Below are positions 8,389 through 16,545 of a stretch of DNA of 55,141 nt, one piece after another. Position 1 is the stretch's first letter, and every line of letters begins with the position of its first letter. The notes under the pieces are model-generated. The model was not told where the DNA came from. It ran no database searches and saw only the letters and a list, made by a program, of their open reading frames with translations. The translations under genes were made by a program, and so were the position numbers. This DNA is from Streptosporangium pseudovulgare (GTDB taxonomy: Bacteria; Actinomycetota; Actinomycetes; Streptosporangiales; Streptosporangiaceae). The stretch lies in the NCBI RefSeq assembly GCF_014648055.1, contig NZ_BMQJ01000029.1, forward strand, positions 1 to 55,141, read 5' to 3'.

Positions 8389-9596
8389 ATGACGCAGACC
8401 CTGCGGCGCACCCCCGCCGCCGCGGCCCCCGCCCGGCTGCGGCGCGGGCCGCTGCTTTTGATGTCGGCGGCCACCGGCCTCGCGGTCGCCGGCAACCACT
8501 TCGCCCAGCCCCTGCTGGAGGTGATCGGCCGGCAGCTGGAGCTGAGCACCGCCATGGCCGCGCTGATCGTGACCGCCGCGCAGGGCGGCTACGCCCTCGG
8601 CCTGATCCTCCTGGTCCCCTGGGCGACCTGGTGGAACGCCGCCGCCTCAGCGTCGGCCTGCTCGCCGCCACCTCGGTGTTCCTGCTGGTGTCCGCCTCCG
8701 CGCAGAGCGGCGCGCTGCTGCTGGCCGGCACCGCGCTGACCGCGCTCACCTCGGTGGCCGCGCAGGTCGTGGTCCCCTACGCCGCCACCCTCGCCGCACC
8801 CGGCGAGCGCGGCCGCGTCGTGGGCACGGTCATGACGGGCCTGCTGCTCGGCGGCCTGCTGGCCCGCACCGCGGCGGGCACGGTGTCCGCGCTCGGCGGC
8901 TGGCGGACGATCTACTGGCTGAACGCGATCCTCGTCGCGGCCGCCGCCGTCCTGCTGCGGCGGTTCCTGCCCCGCCTGCACACCCCCCTCGGACTGTCCT
9001 ATCCGGCGCTGCTCGGCTCGACGCTGGCGATGTTCCGCCACGAGCCGCTGCCGCGGTGGCGGGCCGGCATCGGCGCGCTGTCGTTCGCCGCGTTCAGCGC
9101 GCTGTGGACGGCGCTGACGTTCCTGCTGACCGGCCCGCCGTACGGCTGGCACGAGGCGGCCGTCGGCGCACTCGGCCTGGCCGGCATCGCCGGGGCCCTC
9201 GCCACGCCGATCGCGGGCCGGCTGGCCGACCGCGGACGGGTGCAGCAGGTCAGCGGGATCGCCGCCGCGCTCCTGACGCTGTCGTGGCCGCTGATCGCCG
9301 CCGGGACGCTCTCACCGGTCCCGCTCATCGCCGGGGTCGTGCTGTTCACCGTGGCCCAGCAGGCGCTGCTGAACGCCGGCCAGAACGTGATCTACGCGCT
9401 CGCCCCGGAGAGCCGCAACCGGCTCAACTCCGCCCTCATGACCGCGTTCTTCCTCGGCGGCGCCGCCGGCCCGCCCCTGGCCTCCCTCGCCTGGACCCAC
9501 GCCGGCTGGAGCGGGGTGAGCCTGCTCGGCGGCACCCTGTCGGCCGCGGCCCTCACCCTGTGGGTCCTGGAACGCCTCCGGGCGAAGCACCACTGA
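8389..9596 (+). pseudogene. MFS transporter interrupted by a one-base frameshift
   Basis: Translation from the ATG at 8389 gives a normal MFS N-terminus (TGLAVAGNHFAQPLLEVIG; GGYALGLILLVP), which then runs into nonsense. The neighbouring frame continues as LGDLVERRRLSVGLLAATSVFL and on to a complete 12-helix exporter ending LERLRAKHH at 9596. Restoring one C in the run at 8616-8619 gives LVPLGDLVERRRLS, the expected motif-A loop, so the defect is a single-base deletion in a homopolymer. It may be a true inactivation or a sequencing or assembly error. The family resembles exporters commonly paired with divergent LysR regulators. Confidence 0.85.
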
Positions 9597-9700
9597 TCGG
9601 CACCGGGGCCGGGGAACCCGCGGACCGCCCTCGGCCTTTGCTCTGGAGCGTGTCCCGTGATCCCGATCAGTGCCCGATGGGGGCTCATGGCTTCGACGGT

Positions 9701-10003
9701 TCAGTTCTTGAGCGGAGCGCCCCGGAGGCTCTCCAGGCCGTCCGCCACGAGTAGCGGTGTGAATTCCACGACGTCGTGCGTGGCGACGTCGTTGAGGACG
9801 TACGGATCGGTGGCCAGGATCTGGGCGAGTTCTTCGGCGGGCATGTCGGCCATGAGATAGACGCCACCGACCAGGGGCACCCGGCGTCCGGCCACCAGGA
9901 GCAGCCGCCGGGCGATGAGATCGTTCAGCCATTCGCCGTGGGCCGGCCGCCACCGATCCACGTCCTTCAGCGGTGCCGTGTAGGTCACTGTGACAACGAA
10001 CAT
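9701..10003 (-). CDS. YCII-related domain protein
   Basis: A 100-residue protein beginning MFVVTVTYTAPLKDVDRWRPAHGEWL, with a later LVGGVYLMADMPAEELAQILATDPYV. This is the ferredoxin-like fold of the YCII family, with the typical His near residue 22 and the DPF/DPY motif near residue 66. Family members are small, dimeric and mostly of unknown catalytic role. The ATG at 10003 is the first start with family similarity; in-frame upstream sequence is antisense to the XRE gene. It shares a strand with the XRE-cupin gene, 62 bp downstream of it. Confidence 0.8.
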   Translation of the reverse strand: MFVVTVTYTAPLKDVDRWRPAHGEWLNDLIARRLLLVAGRRVPLVGGVYLMADMPAEELAQILATDPYVLNDVATHDVVEFTPLLVADGLESLRGAPLKN

Positions 10004-10065
10004 GCCCGGATTATGCCAGGTGAGACGGGAAGGGCGCCCCCCGATTTCGATCGGGAAGGGAGACG

Positions 10066-10707
10066 TCACGGGACGGGGCCGCGGAGCCGGACCCGGGCGG
10101 AGGCCACGCCGATGGCGCCCTGGTCCTCCTCGACGGGGATCACCGACCGACGGTCCTGGTGACCGCGGCGGGCGTCGCGGTCGAAGATCCCCAGGATCTC
10201 GGCCGGGCCGCCGGCGGCGCCGATGGCGTGCGGGAGCATCGTGGGGAACTCCGCGGCCTGGTCGGCCTCCACCCGGAAACGGCGCTCGCCCAGGAGCAGG
10301 GTCACGGCGCCGGACAGGACGACGAACCATTCCCGGCCCGGGTGGGCGCGCAGCCGCGACAGGTCCCGCGGCGGCGGGTCCACCAGGCGCTGGCGCAGGA
10401 CGGTGACGCCGGGATCGGCGCGCACCGTCCAGCGCATCAGCCGATGGCCCGCATCACGCACCGGGTTGCTGACGACGTCCTCGCCGGCCGTCTCGACCAG
10501 CTGGTCCAGGGAGGTGTCCAGCGCCCGGGCCAGTGTGACGAGCTGGTCCAGGGCGAGGCGACGCCGGCCGTTCTCGATCCGGCTGATCGTGGAAGGGCTG
10601 AGCCGGGCCCGGGCGGCCAGATCGTCCAGGGACCAGCCGTGCGACACGCGCAGGGCACGGATCCGTTTGCGCACCAGGCCGTCCAGCCCGTCATCGTCTT
10701 GCTCCAT
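10066..10707 (-). CDS. XRE family regulator with C-terminal cupin domain
   Basis: The 213-residue protein has an HTH_3 DNA-binding domain at about residues 10-65 (RIRALRVSHGWSLDDLAARARLSPSTISRIENGRRRLALDQLVTLARAL) and a small beta-barrel cupin-like effector domain (HPGREWFVVLSGAVTLLLGERRFRVEADQAAEFPTMLPHAI). It is divergent from the thioredoxin-reductase-like gene. A CATAGG-N6-CCTATG palindrome overlaps its own start codon, suggesting autoregulation and control of the flavoprotein gene. A cupin ligand cannot be named from sequence. Confidence 0.9.
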   Translation of the reverse strand: MEQDDDGLDGLVRKRIRALRVSHGWSLDDLAARARLSPSTISRIENGRRRLALDQLVTLARALDTSLDQLVETAGEDVVSNPVRDAGHRLMRWTVRADPGVTVLRQRLVDPPPRDLSRLRAHPGREWFVVLSGAVTLLLGERRFRVEADQAAEFPTMLPHAIGAAGGPAEILGIFDRDARRGHQDRRSVIPVEEDQGAIGVASARVRLRGPVP

Positions 10708-10722
10708 AGGCAAGACCCTATG
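10705..10722. promoter_or_regulatory. Palindrome overlapping the XRE start codon
   Basis: CATAGG-CAAGAC-CCTATG is a perfect 6-bp inverted repeat with a 6-bp centre. Its left arm includes the XRE gene's start codon. It is the clearest symmetric element in the divergent XRE/flavoprotein region and a plausible binding site for the XRE protein. Confidence 0.4.
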
Positions 10723-10804
10723 CCTTAGACGCAAAGCCCGCCTAGCGTCGTCACCACCGGACCTCCACCCGTGAGGTCCGCCGACCATGAGAAAGGCCAC
10801 GTCC

Positions 10805-11812
10805 ATGACCTCGACGACCGCCGAGCGCACAAGCGACGACCTGCCCGATGAGACCGTCGACGCCGTGGTGATCGGCGGCGGCCCCGCCGGGCTGAACGGC
10901 GCGCTGATGCTCGCCCGCTCCCGCCGCTCGGTCATCGTGATCGACGGCGGCGCACCCCGCAACGCGCCCGCCGAGGGCGTGCACGGCCTGCTCGGCCTGG
11001 ACGGCACCCCGCCGGCGGAGCTGCTGCGCACCGGCCGGGCGGAAGTGCGCCGCTACGGCGGACGCGTCGCCACCGGCGAGGTGGTCTCCGCCGCCCCCGC
11101 CGCCCCCGCCGGGGGCGACCCCCGGTTCACCGTCACCCTGGCCGGCGGCCGCGTCCTGCGCGCACGCCGGCTGCTGATCGCCACCGGCGTGCGGGACCGG
11201 CTGCCCGACATCCCCGGCCTGGCCCGGCACTGGGGAGGCGGCGTGGTGCACTGCCCCTACTGCCACGGCTGGGAGGTGCGCGATGAGCCCATCGGTGTCC
11301 TGGCCATCGGCCCCGCCTCCGCCCACCAGGCACTGCTGTTCCGGCAGCTGACCGGCGACCTGGTGTACTTCACCCGCGGCACCGGCCTGGACGAGCAGAC
11401 CGGGGCGCGCTTCGCCGCCCGCGGCATCACCGTCATCGACACCCCCGTCGCGGAGATCACCTCCACCGAGGAGGGCGTCACGGGCGTACGGCTCACCGAC
11501 GGGCGGCTCGTGCCCCGCCGCGTGATCGCGGTGGCCACCACCCCGCTGGCCCGCACCGACGGCCTGACCGGACTGGGGCTGGCGATGGAGGACCTGCCCC
11601 ACGGCATGGGCCGCCGCATCGCCACCGGTCTCGCGGGAAGCACCTCCGTGCCGGGGGTGTGGGTGGCGGGCAACGCCACCGACCCGATGGCGCAGGTCGG
11701 CACGTCCGCCGCGGCCGGCGCCCTGGCCGGCGCGCACATCAACGCCGACCTGGCGGCCGCCGACGCCGATACGGCCCTGGCCGCCGCCCGCGCCGGCGCC
11801 ACCGCCGCGTGA
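10805..11812 (+). CDS. Thioredoxin-reductase-like FAD/NAD(P)-dependent oxidoreductase
   Basis: About 335 residues. The FAD-binding loop is VVIGGGPAGLNGALMLARS (G24, G26, G29), and a redox pair lies in HCPYCHGWEV (C150, C153). LLIATGVRDRLPDIPG and a C-terminal GVWVAGNATDPMAQVGTSAAAGALAG complete a two-dinucleotide-domain flavoprotein. CPYCHG, rather than CATC, places it with the thioredoxin-reductase-like dithiol oxidases (GliT/HlmI-type relatives) rather than true TrxB. The ATG at 10805 has GAAAGG upstream; an ATG at 10787 is an alternative. It is divergent from the XRE-cupin regulator. The segment 10847-10904 is duplicated in a GNAT gene 2.3 kb away. Confidence 0.85.
   Translation: MTSTTAERTSDDLPDETVDAVVIGGGPAGLNGALMLARSRRSVIVIDGGAPRNAPAEGVHGLLGLDGTPPAELLRTGRAEVRRYGGRVATGEVVSAAPAAPAGGDPRFTVTLAGGRVLRARRLLIATGVRDRLPDIPGLARHWGGGVVHCPYCHGWEVRDEPIGVLAIGPASAHQALLFRQLTGDLVYFTRGTGLDEQTGARFAARGITVIDTPVAEITSTEEGVTGVRLTDGRLVPRRVIAVATTPLARTDGLTGLGLAMEDLPHGMGRRIATGLAGSTSVPGVWVAGNATDPMAQVGTSAAAGALAGAHINADLAAADADTALAAARAGATAA
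10847..10904 (+). repeat. 58-bp segment shared with the GNAT gene (copy A)
   Basis: This segment encodes residues 15-33 of the flavoprotein, spanning its FAD-binding GGGPAG loop. It is 56/58 identical to the reverse complement of 13157-13214, and both copies are read in the same codon phase. It belongs naturally here, where the loop is required, so this is probably the donor. Confidence 0.9.
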
Positions 11813-11920
11813 GCGCGGCCCGGCGTGCCGCCGCCCGCGGCCGGGGCCCCGCCCCCGGCCGCCGCGCCCGGCCTTCCCGGGGCGAGCCCGTCTCCCCGGG
11901 CCGCCTCACCGCTCAGGCGC

Positions 11921-12688
11921 TCACCGCCCGCGCCCGGCCCGCATCCGCGCCCGTCCCACACCCGAGTCCGCGTCGGCGCCCGCGTCCAGCCCCAGCAGCT
12001 CCGCCAGCGCCCGCCGCCCGCCGTCGGTGACCCGCAGCGCCCGCCCCGAGCCGATCCGCACGACCCAGCCGCGCTGCAGCAGCGCCGAGCACAACGCGGC
12101 CCCGGCGGCCCCGGCCAGGTGGTGGCGCCGCTCGGTCCAGTCCAGGCACGGCCGGGCCAGCGGCCGCCGCCCGGGCGCGGGCAGCGGCACCGCCAGACGG
12201 GTCGCGAACCACTCCAGCCCCTCCTCGCTGAGGGCGAACCCGGCGTCCTGGCGCAGCAGGCCCCGCGCGGTGAGCGCGTCGGTGACGGCCACCCCCAGCC
12301 GCCCGGCCAGATGGTCATAGCAGGTGCGGGCCTCGGCCATCGCCCGCGCCGCCGCCGAGGCCCGCAGCGTCGCCGGCCGCGGCTCACCGCCGGCGTGGGC
12401 GGCCAGGTCCTCCACCAGCTGGGCCACCCGGGCGTCGGCCAGCCGCAGGTAGCGGTGGCGGCCCTGGCGCTCCTCGGTCAGCAGCCCCCCGGCCACCAGC
12501 CGCGACAGGTGCTCGCTGGCGGTGGAGGCGGCCACCCCGGCGCCGCGGGCCAGCTCCCCGGCCGTCCAGGCCCGACCGTCCAGCAACATCAGGCAGAACC
12601 TCGCCCGGGTGGGATCGGCGAGCAGGGCGGCCAGCGCGGCGAGCGGAACGGAGCCGGTGGCGGTGTCGGTGGCGGTCATGACCTCCAT
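11921..12688 (-). CDS. ArsR-type winged-helix regulator
   Basis: About 255 residues with an N-terminal ArsR/HTH_20 domain: LAALLADPTRARFCLMLLDGRAWTAGELARGAGVAASTASEHLSRLVAGGLLTEERQGRHRYLRLAD. A long C-terminal region follows (CYDHLAGRLGVAVTDALTARGLL; LDWTERRHHLAGAAGAALCSALLQRGWVVR), typical of larger actinobacterial ArsR proteins. That region contains a Cys/His-rich stretch but no classic metal box. Several start codons are clustered (12679, 12688, 12691); 12688 is a compromise. It is convergent with the flavoprotein gene. Its target is unknown. Confidence 0.85.
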   Translation of the reverse strand: MEVMTATDTATGSVPLAALAALLADPTRARFCLMLLDGRAWTAGELARGAGVAASTASEHLSRLVAGGLLTEERQGRHRYLRLADARVAQLVEDLAAHAGGEPRPATLRASAAARAMAEARTCYDHLAGRLGVAVTDALTARGLLRQDAGFALSEEGLEWFATRLAVPLPAPGRRPLARPCLDWTERRHHLAGAAGAALCSALLQRGWVVRIGSGRALRVTDGGRRALAELLGLDAGADADSGVGRARMRAGRGR

Positions 12689-12749
12689 CATGGCCCCGCG
12701 ATGCTTCGGCCGCCGCCGAAGGATCCGCCCCATCGGGCGCCGCAGGCCG

Positions 12750-13514
12750 TCACGGAGTGCGGAACCCCCGGAAGGTCACGGGCCTGCGGGTCTCGAAGCC
12801 GAGCCGCTCGTACAGGGCGATCGCGCCGGTGTTCGCCTCGGCCACGTGCAGAAAGGGACGTTCGCCACGCGCCAGGATCCGCGTGACGAGCGCACCGACC
12901 AGGTGGGCGGCGTGTCCTCGCCCGCGTGCCTCGGGGGCGGTGCAGACGGCGCTGATCTCGGTCCATCCCGGTGGCCGCAGGCGCTCACCCGCCATCGCCA
13001 CCAGGGTGCCGTTGTCCCGGACGCCGAGATAGGTGCCGAGTTCGCGGGTGCGCGGCCAGAACGGCCCCGGCCGGGTCCGCGCGACGAGGCCCAGCATCTC
13101 GGGCACGCTGCCGGCGCCCAGCTCCACCACACCGGCGCCGGTCCCGGCGGGAAGGCGCGCGCCGTTCGGCCCGGCGGGGCCGCCGCCGATCACCACGGCG
13201 TCGACGGCCTCATCCGGACCGGGCCGGTCGCCGCCGGACCAGGTCATCTGGCGGCCTTCGAGGACGAAGACCGGCTCCCAGTCCGGCGGCGGCGCCGCCG
13301 CACCGCTGAACATGTCGGCGAGCTCGCCCCGGCCGAGCAGCCGGGCGAGGTCGGCCCACTCCTGCGGATCCGGATCGGCGGTCACCGCGGAGAAGGTCGC
13401 GACCCCCGGCTGGTAGGTGACGGCCTTGCCGAGCCGGCGGGCGAGATGGGCGTGGTGACCGCGCAGTGACGCGCCCACCGGATCGTCGAGTACGGTGACG
13501 TCCCGGCTCGCCAT
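12750..13514 (-). CDS. GNAT family N-acetyltransferase with a captured Rossmann-loop insert
   Basis: A 254-residue protein whose C-terminal half is a GNAT domain: VPEMLGLVARTRPGPFWPRTRELGTYLGVRDNGTLVAMAGERL, the acetyl-CoA loop ARGRGHAAHLV, and FLHVAEANTGAIALYERLGFETRR. The N-terminal half is the usual partner domain of this two-domain family. In the linker, residues 101-119 read DEAVDAVVIGGGPAGPNGA, almost the FAD loop of the nearby flavoprotein; related proteins have no such motif as far as I recall. ATG at 13514 has GGAAGAGG upstream. The insert lies between domains, so the enzyme may still work. Confidence 0.85.
   Translation of the reverse strand: MASRDVTVLDDPVGASLRGHHAHLARRLGKAVTYQPGVATFSAVTADPDPQEWADLARLLGRGELADMFSGAAAPPPDWEPVFVLEGRQMTWSGGDRPGPDEAVDAVVIGGGPAGPNGARLPAGTGAGVVELGAGSVPEMLGLVARTRPGPFWPRTRELGTYLGVRDNGTLVAMAGERLRPPGWTEISAVCTAPEARGRGHAAHLVGALVTRILARGERPFLHVAEANTGAIALYERLGFETRRPVTFRGFRTP
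13157..13214 (-). repeat. 58-bp segment shared with the flavoprotein gene (copy B)
   Basis: On the minus strand this is 56/58 identical to 10847-10904, in the same reading phase. It falls in the interdomain linker of the GNAT gene, where an FAD-loop motif has no obvious role, so it looks like the acceptor of a short ectopic copy. Confidence 0.9.
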
Positions 13515-13654
13515 GGTGCTGTGCCTCTTCCGTGTCGTACGGGGTTGACGCCGGCCCGCCGGACGGCGGTCAGGTCCAGCCGGCCATCCTACGGGCACAG
13601 GGCTCGTCGTCGGCCAGGTGGAGAGAGCGCCCGAAAACAGGCGATCATGTCGTC

Positions 13655-14146
13655 TCACCCCGCCTCGGCGCGCCGCTCATACCGCGCGCGGGCCAGCCGG
13701 TGGGCCTCCGCCAGCAGCTCGCGGACCGCCTCGGCGGTACGCGGGCCCGGGTTGACCACCGCCAGCCAGCCCTGGGGGCCGTAGACGGGGTGGGCGATCA
13801 CGGTGTCGTCGGTGTCACCCCCGCCGCAGGCCGCCCCGTCCCCGTCCCCGGCGGTGGCCGTCTCGCGGGGTGCGTGCCCGGTCCAGCGGGTGAACGCCTC
13901 CCGGCCGGCGGCGACGTTCACCCGGAAGGCGCCCGGCCGCTCCAGGCGGGAGGTCTCGTCATCGGGATAGTTCTTCGTCACGATCGTCGCGAACGGCTGG
14001 GTCGTCGTCGGCACGACGCCGTCGGGGGAGTAGTAGAAGAACGCATCCCCCCAGGCGAGCTCCGGCGTGCCGTCGCCGGGCGCCGGGCGGAGGGCCAGCA
14101 CGCCGTCGAGGCCGCCTGCGAAACCGATGATCTCATCCATGGTCAT
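13655..14146 (-). CDS. DUF6194-like conserved protein
   Basis: A 163-residue soluble protein beginning MTMDEIIGFAGGLDGVL, with LAWGDAFFYYSPDGVVPTTTQPFATIVTKNYP, RPGAFRVNVAAGREAFTRWTG and HPVYGPQGWLAVVNPGPRT. This pattern matches a common actinobacterial family that I recall as DUF6194; its activity is unknown. A Gly/Asp-rich insert near residues 100-115 looks like a variable loop. It stands between the GNAT gene and the divergent MerR gene. Confidence 0.75.
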   Translation of the reverse strand: MTMDEIIGFAGGLDGVLALRPAPGDGTPELAWGDAFFYYSPDGVVPTTTQPFATIVTKNYPDDETSRLERPGAFRVNVAAGREAFTRWTGHAPRETATAGDGDGAACGGGDTDDTVIAHPVYGPQGWLAVVNPGPRTAEAVRELLAEAHRLARARYERRAEAG

Positions 14147-14232
14147 GCCTCAAGCGTCACATTAAAGTGCTTGTGGAGACTTTCCAGCGGACACTCAGGG
14201 GATTCAGGGTGCCAGGTCGCAAATCACAGGGC

Positions 14233-14979
14233 ATGCGCACCGTCGACGTCGCGCGGCGATCCGGCTACTCCGTCCAGCAGGTGCGCAACCTCGAACGCGA
14301 CGGCGTGCTGCCGCCGGCGCAGCGTTCGGCCACCGGCCACCGCCGCTACACCGGCGTCCACCTGCACTGCGCGCTGGCCTACCGGGCCCTGGCCGCGGGC
14401 GTGGGCCCCACCGAGGCCAAAGAGATCCTCCGGGCCGCCCACCGTCTGCCCGCCTCGCACGTGCTGGCCCTGCTGGACGCCGCCCACGCCCGGCTCGACG
14501 CCGAACGCACGCGGCTGCGGCAGGCCGAGGAGGCCGCCCGGGCGATCCACGGCGAGCCGATCGGCGAGGTGCGCCCCTCCGACGCGATGAGCGTCTCCGA
14601 ACTGGCCGCCGCCCTCGGCGTGCGCCCCTCGACGCTGCGGCACTGGGACGCCGAAGGCCTCGTCGTGCCCGACCGCGACGGCGTCCGCGGAACCCGGCGA
14701 TACACCCCCGCCCAGGTGCGCGACGCCCGGATCGTCCACCAGCTGCGCGCCGCCGGCCACCGCGTCGCGCCCCTCCGTGACCTCATGCCGCACCTGCGGC
14801 ACGCCCGCCGCCAGGGGGACGTCGCCGCCGCGCTGGCCGCCAGGGACGCCGCCATCACCGCCCGCTCCCGGGCCCTGCTGGACGGCTCGGCCGCCCTCAG
14901 CGCCCTGCTCCCGCCGGCCGCCCCGGCCCCGGGCGGCGCCGGGGCCGCCCAGGACCCGCTCTGCGGATCCTCGCCGTAA
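14233..14979 (+). CDS. MerR family regulator with two helix-turn-helix domains (TioE-like)
   Basis: 248 residues with two successive MerR-type DNA-binding domains. Domain 1 (residues 1-70) reads MRTVDVARRSGYSVQQVRNLERDGVLPPAQR and GHRRYTGVHLH. Domain 2 (about 120-190) reads MSVSELAAALGVRPSTLRHWDAEGLVVPDRDGVRGTRRYTPAQV. The linker is a helix like the MerR dimerisation helix. This tandem arrangement is known in TioE-like actinobacterial proteins. No ligand-binding cysteines are visible. The ATG at 14233 is chosen because the HTH begins right after it; GTG codons at 14167 and 14209 would add a non-conserved extension. Confidence 0.85.
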   Translation: MRTVDVARRSGYSVQQVRNLERDGVLPPAQRSATGHRRYTGVHLHCALAYRALAAGVGPTEAKEILRAAHRLPASHVLALLDAAHARLDAERTRLRQAEEAARAIHGEPIGEVRPSDAMSVSELAAALGVRPSTLRHWDAEGLVVPDRDGVRGTRRYTPAQVRDARIVHQLRAAGHRVAPLRDLMPHLRHARRQGDVAAALAARDAAITARSRALLDGSAALSALLPPAAPAPGGAGAAQDPLCGSSP

Positions 14980-15069
14980 CGAGGCCGTAACGAGGCCATG
15001 GCGAGCCGCGGGCGGATACGCCGATGACCTGTGAGGACGCAGGAGCCCCCGGCCGAGGTCCCGGAGGCC

Positions 15070-15510
15070 TCAGCCGCCCCCTTCGCCGGGCAGGAGGCGA
15101 TCGGCGAGGGCCTTGAGCGTCCTGGCGCCGTCCGGGCCGAGCCGGTCCAGCAGGTGACGCCGGGTGGCCGCCTCCAGTGCCGGCAACGTCGCGTCGATCA
15201 CGTGCCTGCCTTCGGGGCACAGCGCGACCTCCACCCCGTTAGCGACCTTGCCGCGGGCCACGTAGCCGCGGTCGGCCATCCGGGTCAGCAGGTGCGACAG
15301 CCGTGTCCGGTCCCAGCCGAGGACGGCGGCGAGGGCGTTCTGCCGCAGGCTACCGCCGGACTCGTGCAGGCAGGCCAGGACGCTCAGCTCCGGCTCGGAG
15401 ACGCCGGAGGCCGCGGTGGTCTCGGCGATGACGGCGGTGCGGACCGTCTCGTAGGCGCGTTTCCACCGCAGCCACAGCTCCGTCCCCTCACCCGACCCAA
15501 CTGTTGACAT
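15070..15510 (-). CDS. MarR family transcriptional regulator
   Basis: A 146-residue winged-helix protein: GVSEPELSVLACLHESGGSLRQNALAAVLGWDRTRLSHLLTRMADRGYVARG, then a wing and a C-terminal dimerisation helix. The GWDRTRLSHLLTRM recognition region resembles a MarR subgroup common in Streptomyces. ATG at 15510 has AGGAAGAG upstream and lies inside a palindrome. It is divergent from a small membrane-protein gene, 63 bp apart, and probably represses it. Confidence 0.9.
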   Translation of the reverse strand: MSTVGSGEGTELWLRWKRAYETVRTAVIAETTAASGVSEPELSVLACLHESGGSLRQNALAAVLGWDRTRLSHLLTRMADRGYVARGKVANGVEVALCPEGRHVIDATLPALEAATRRHLLDRLGPDGARTLKALADRLLPGEGGG

Positions 15511-15534
15511 ATCAACACTTCTCTTCCTAGTGTT
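15503..15534. promoter_or_regulatory. Overlapping inverted repeats, candidate MarR operator
   Basis: GTTGA-CATA-TCAAC (15503-15516) covers the marR start codon. AACACT-N9-AGTGTT (15514-15534) adjoins it in the intergenic space. Both are perfect, in an AT-rich patch between two divergent genes, as expected for a MarR autoregulatory site. Confidence 0.45.
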
Positions 15535-15573
15535 CGACCCGACCGGACAACTCGACGTACAAGGACGTATCCG

Positions 15574-16104
15574 ATGCTCGATCCCCGGCGGCACTACGCC
15601 AGCCTGCGCCTGGTGGCGCTACTGCCCCTCCTGCTGTTCCTCCCCGCCGTGATCGCCTTCTTCACGGACCCGGACGTGGCGTGGGGAGAATACCTGGGCG
15701 TCTTCTTCCACCTCTCGATCCTCTTCCTGGTATCGCGCCTGGAGGCCGCCCCCTGGGCCAAAGCCGCGGGCTACGGCTGGGTGACGCTCGACGTCCTCGC
15801 CGGCATCCTGATGATCAACGCGGTCGAGTACGACACGGCCTGGGCGGTCCGGCTCGGCGGCCACGTCCTCGCCGGCGTCTGGATCGTGGCGAGCTCCCTG
15901 GTCAGCCGTTCCTGGCCGGTCCGCGTGGCCGGCGTCGTCACCGGCGTCTGGCTCGCCGGCTACTCCTTCGCCGGCACCCTTCTCGCCGAGGGATTCCTGC
16001 GCCCGGCCGGAATCATGATCCTGGTCTGGTTCGCCCTCCTGGCGATTTTCCACCGCGACGATCCCGGGCGCCCGGCGGCACCGGCCGGCCCGGCGCCGGC
16101 CTGA
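15574..16104 (+). CDS. Small multi-pass membrane protein, function unknown
   Basis: A 176-residue protein with four to six hydrophobic helices (LRLVALLPLLLFLPAVIAFF; YLGVFFHLSILFLVS; WVTLDVLAGILMINAV; HVLAGVWIVASSLV; MILVWFALLAIFH) and a short Pro/Ala tail. It resembles small actinobacterial membrane proteins often next to MarR regulators, but I do not recognise a function. An AAGGA site precedes the ATG. It is probably controlled by the adjacent marR gene. Confidence 0.7.
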   Translation: MLDPRRHYASLRLVALLPLLLFLPAVIAFFTDPDVAWGEYLGVFFHLSILFLVSRLEAAPWAKAAGYGWVTLDVLAGILMINAVEYDTAWAVRLGGHVLAGVWIVASSLVSRSWPVRVAGVVTGVWLAGYSFAGTLLAEGFLRPAGIMILVWFALLAIFHRDDPGRPAAPAGPAPA

Positions 16105-16212
16105 CGCGCGCCACCCCCCACGACCCGGCGAGCCCTCGCCACCGGGCCCGCGCGTCACCCGGCGGGCGCATCACCCGCAACGACCAAGCATCCCACCGCG
16201 AAAAGAGGGGTG

Positions 16213-16539
16213 TCAGGCGGGCAGCTCGAAGATGTGGTCCAGCGCCGTCACCTGGAACAGATGCCGCAGATACGACGTCAGCGCGACGATCCGCAGGCCC
16301 GCCTCCTGCTCGCGCGCGACGTTGTAGACGTTGATCAAAGCGGCCAGGCCGGAGGAGTCGACGAAGTCCAGCCCCGACAGATCCAGATCGAGCCGGCTCA
16401 CCCCGCCGCCCAGCACCTCCTGCGCCGCGGCGACCAGTTCGGCCGCGGTGTCGTAGTCCAGGTCACCGGTGAGCACCAGCAACACGGTGCCCGGCTCGCA
16501 GCTTCGCACCTCGGTACGCAGCGGGGTCTTCTCGAGCAT
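16213..16539 (-). CDS. STAS-domain anti-sigma factor antagonist
   Basis: A 108-residue single STAS domain like SpoIIAA/RsbV. The key loop is LDFVDSSGLAALI, in which S62 is the expected phosphorylation site: unphosphorylated protein binds an anti-sigma kinase and frees the sigma factor. It is the last gene of an operon with the cobalamin-binding protein (6 bp upstream) and the SpoIIE phosphatase, the enzyme type that would dephosphorylate it. No RsbW-type kinase or sigma gene is present here, so the partner must be elsewhere. Confidence 0.9.
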   Translation of the reverse strand: MLEKTPLRTEVRSCEPGTVLLVLTGDLDYDTAAELVAAAQEVLGGGVSRLDLDLSGLDFVDSSGLAALINVYNVAREQEAGLRIVALTSYLRHLFQVTALDHIFELPA

Positions 16540-16545
16540 CTGGTG

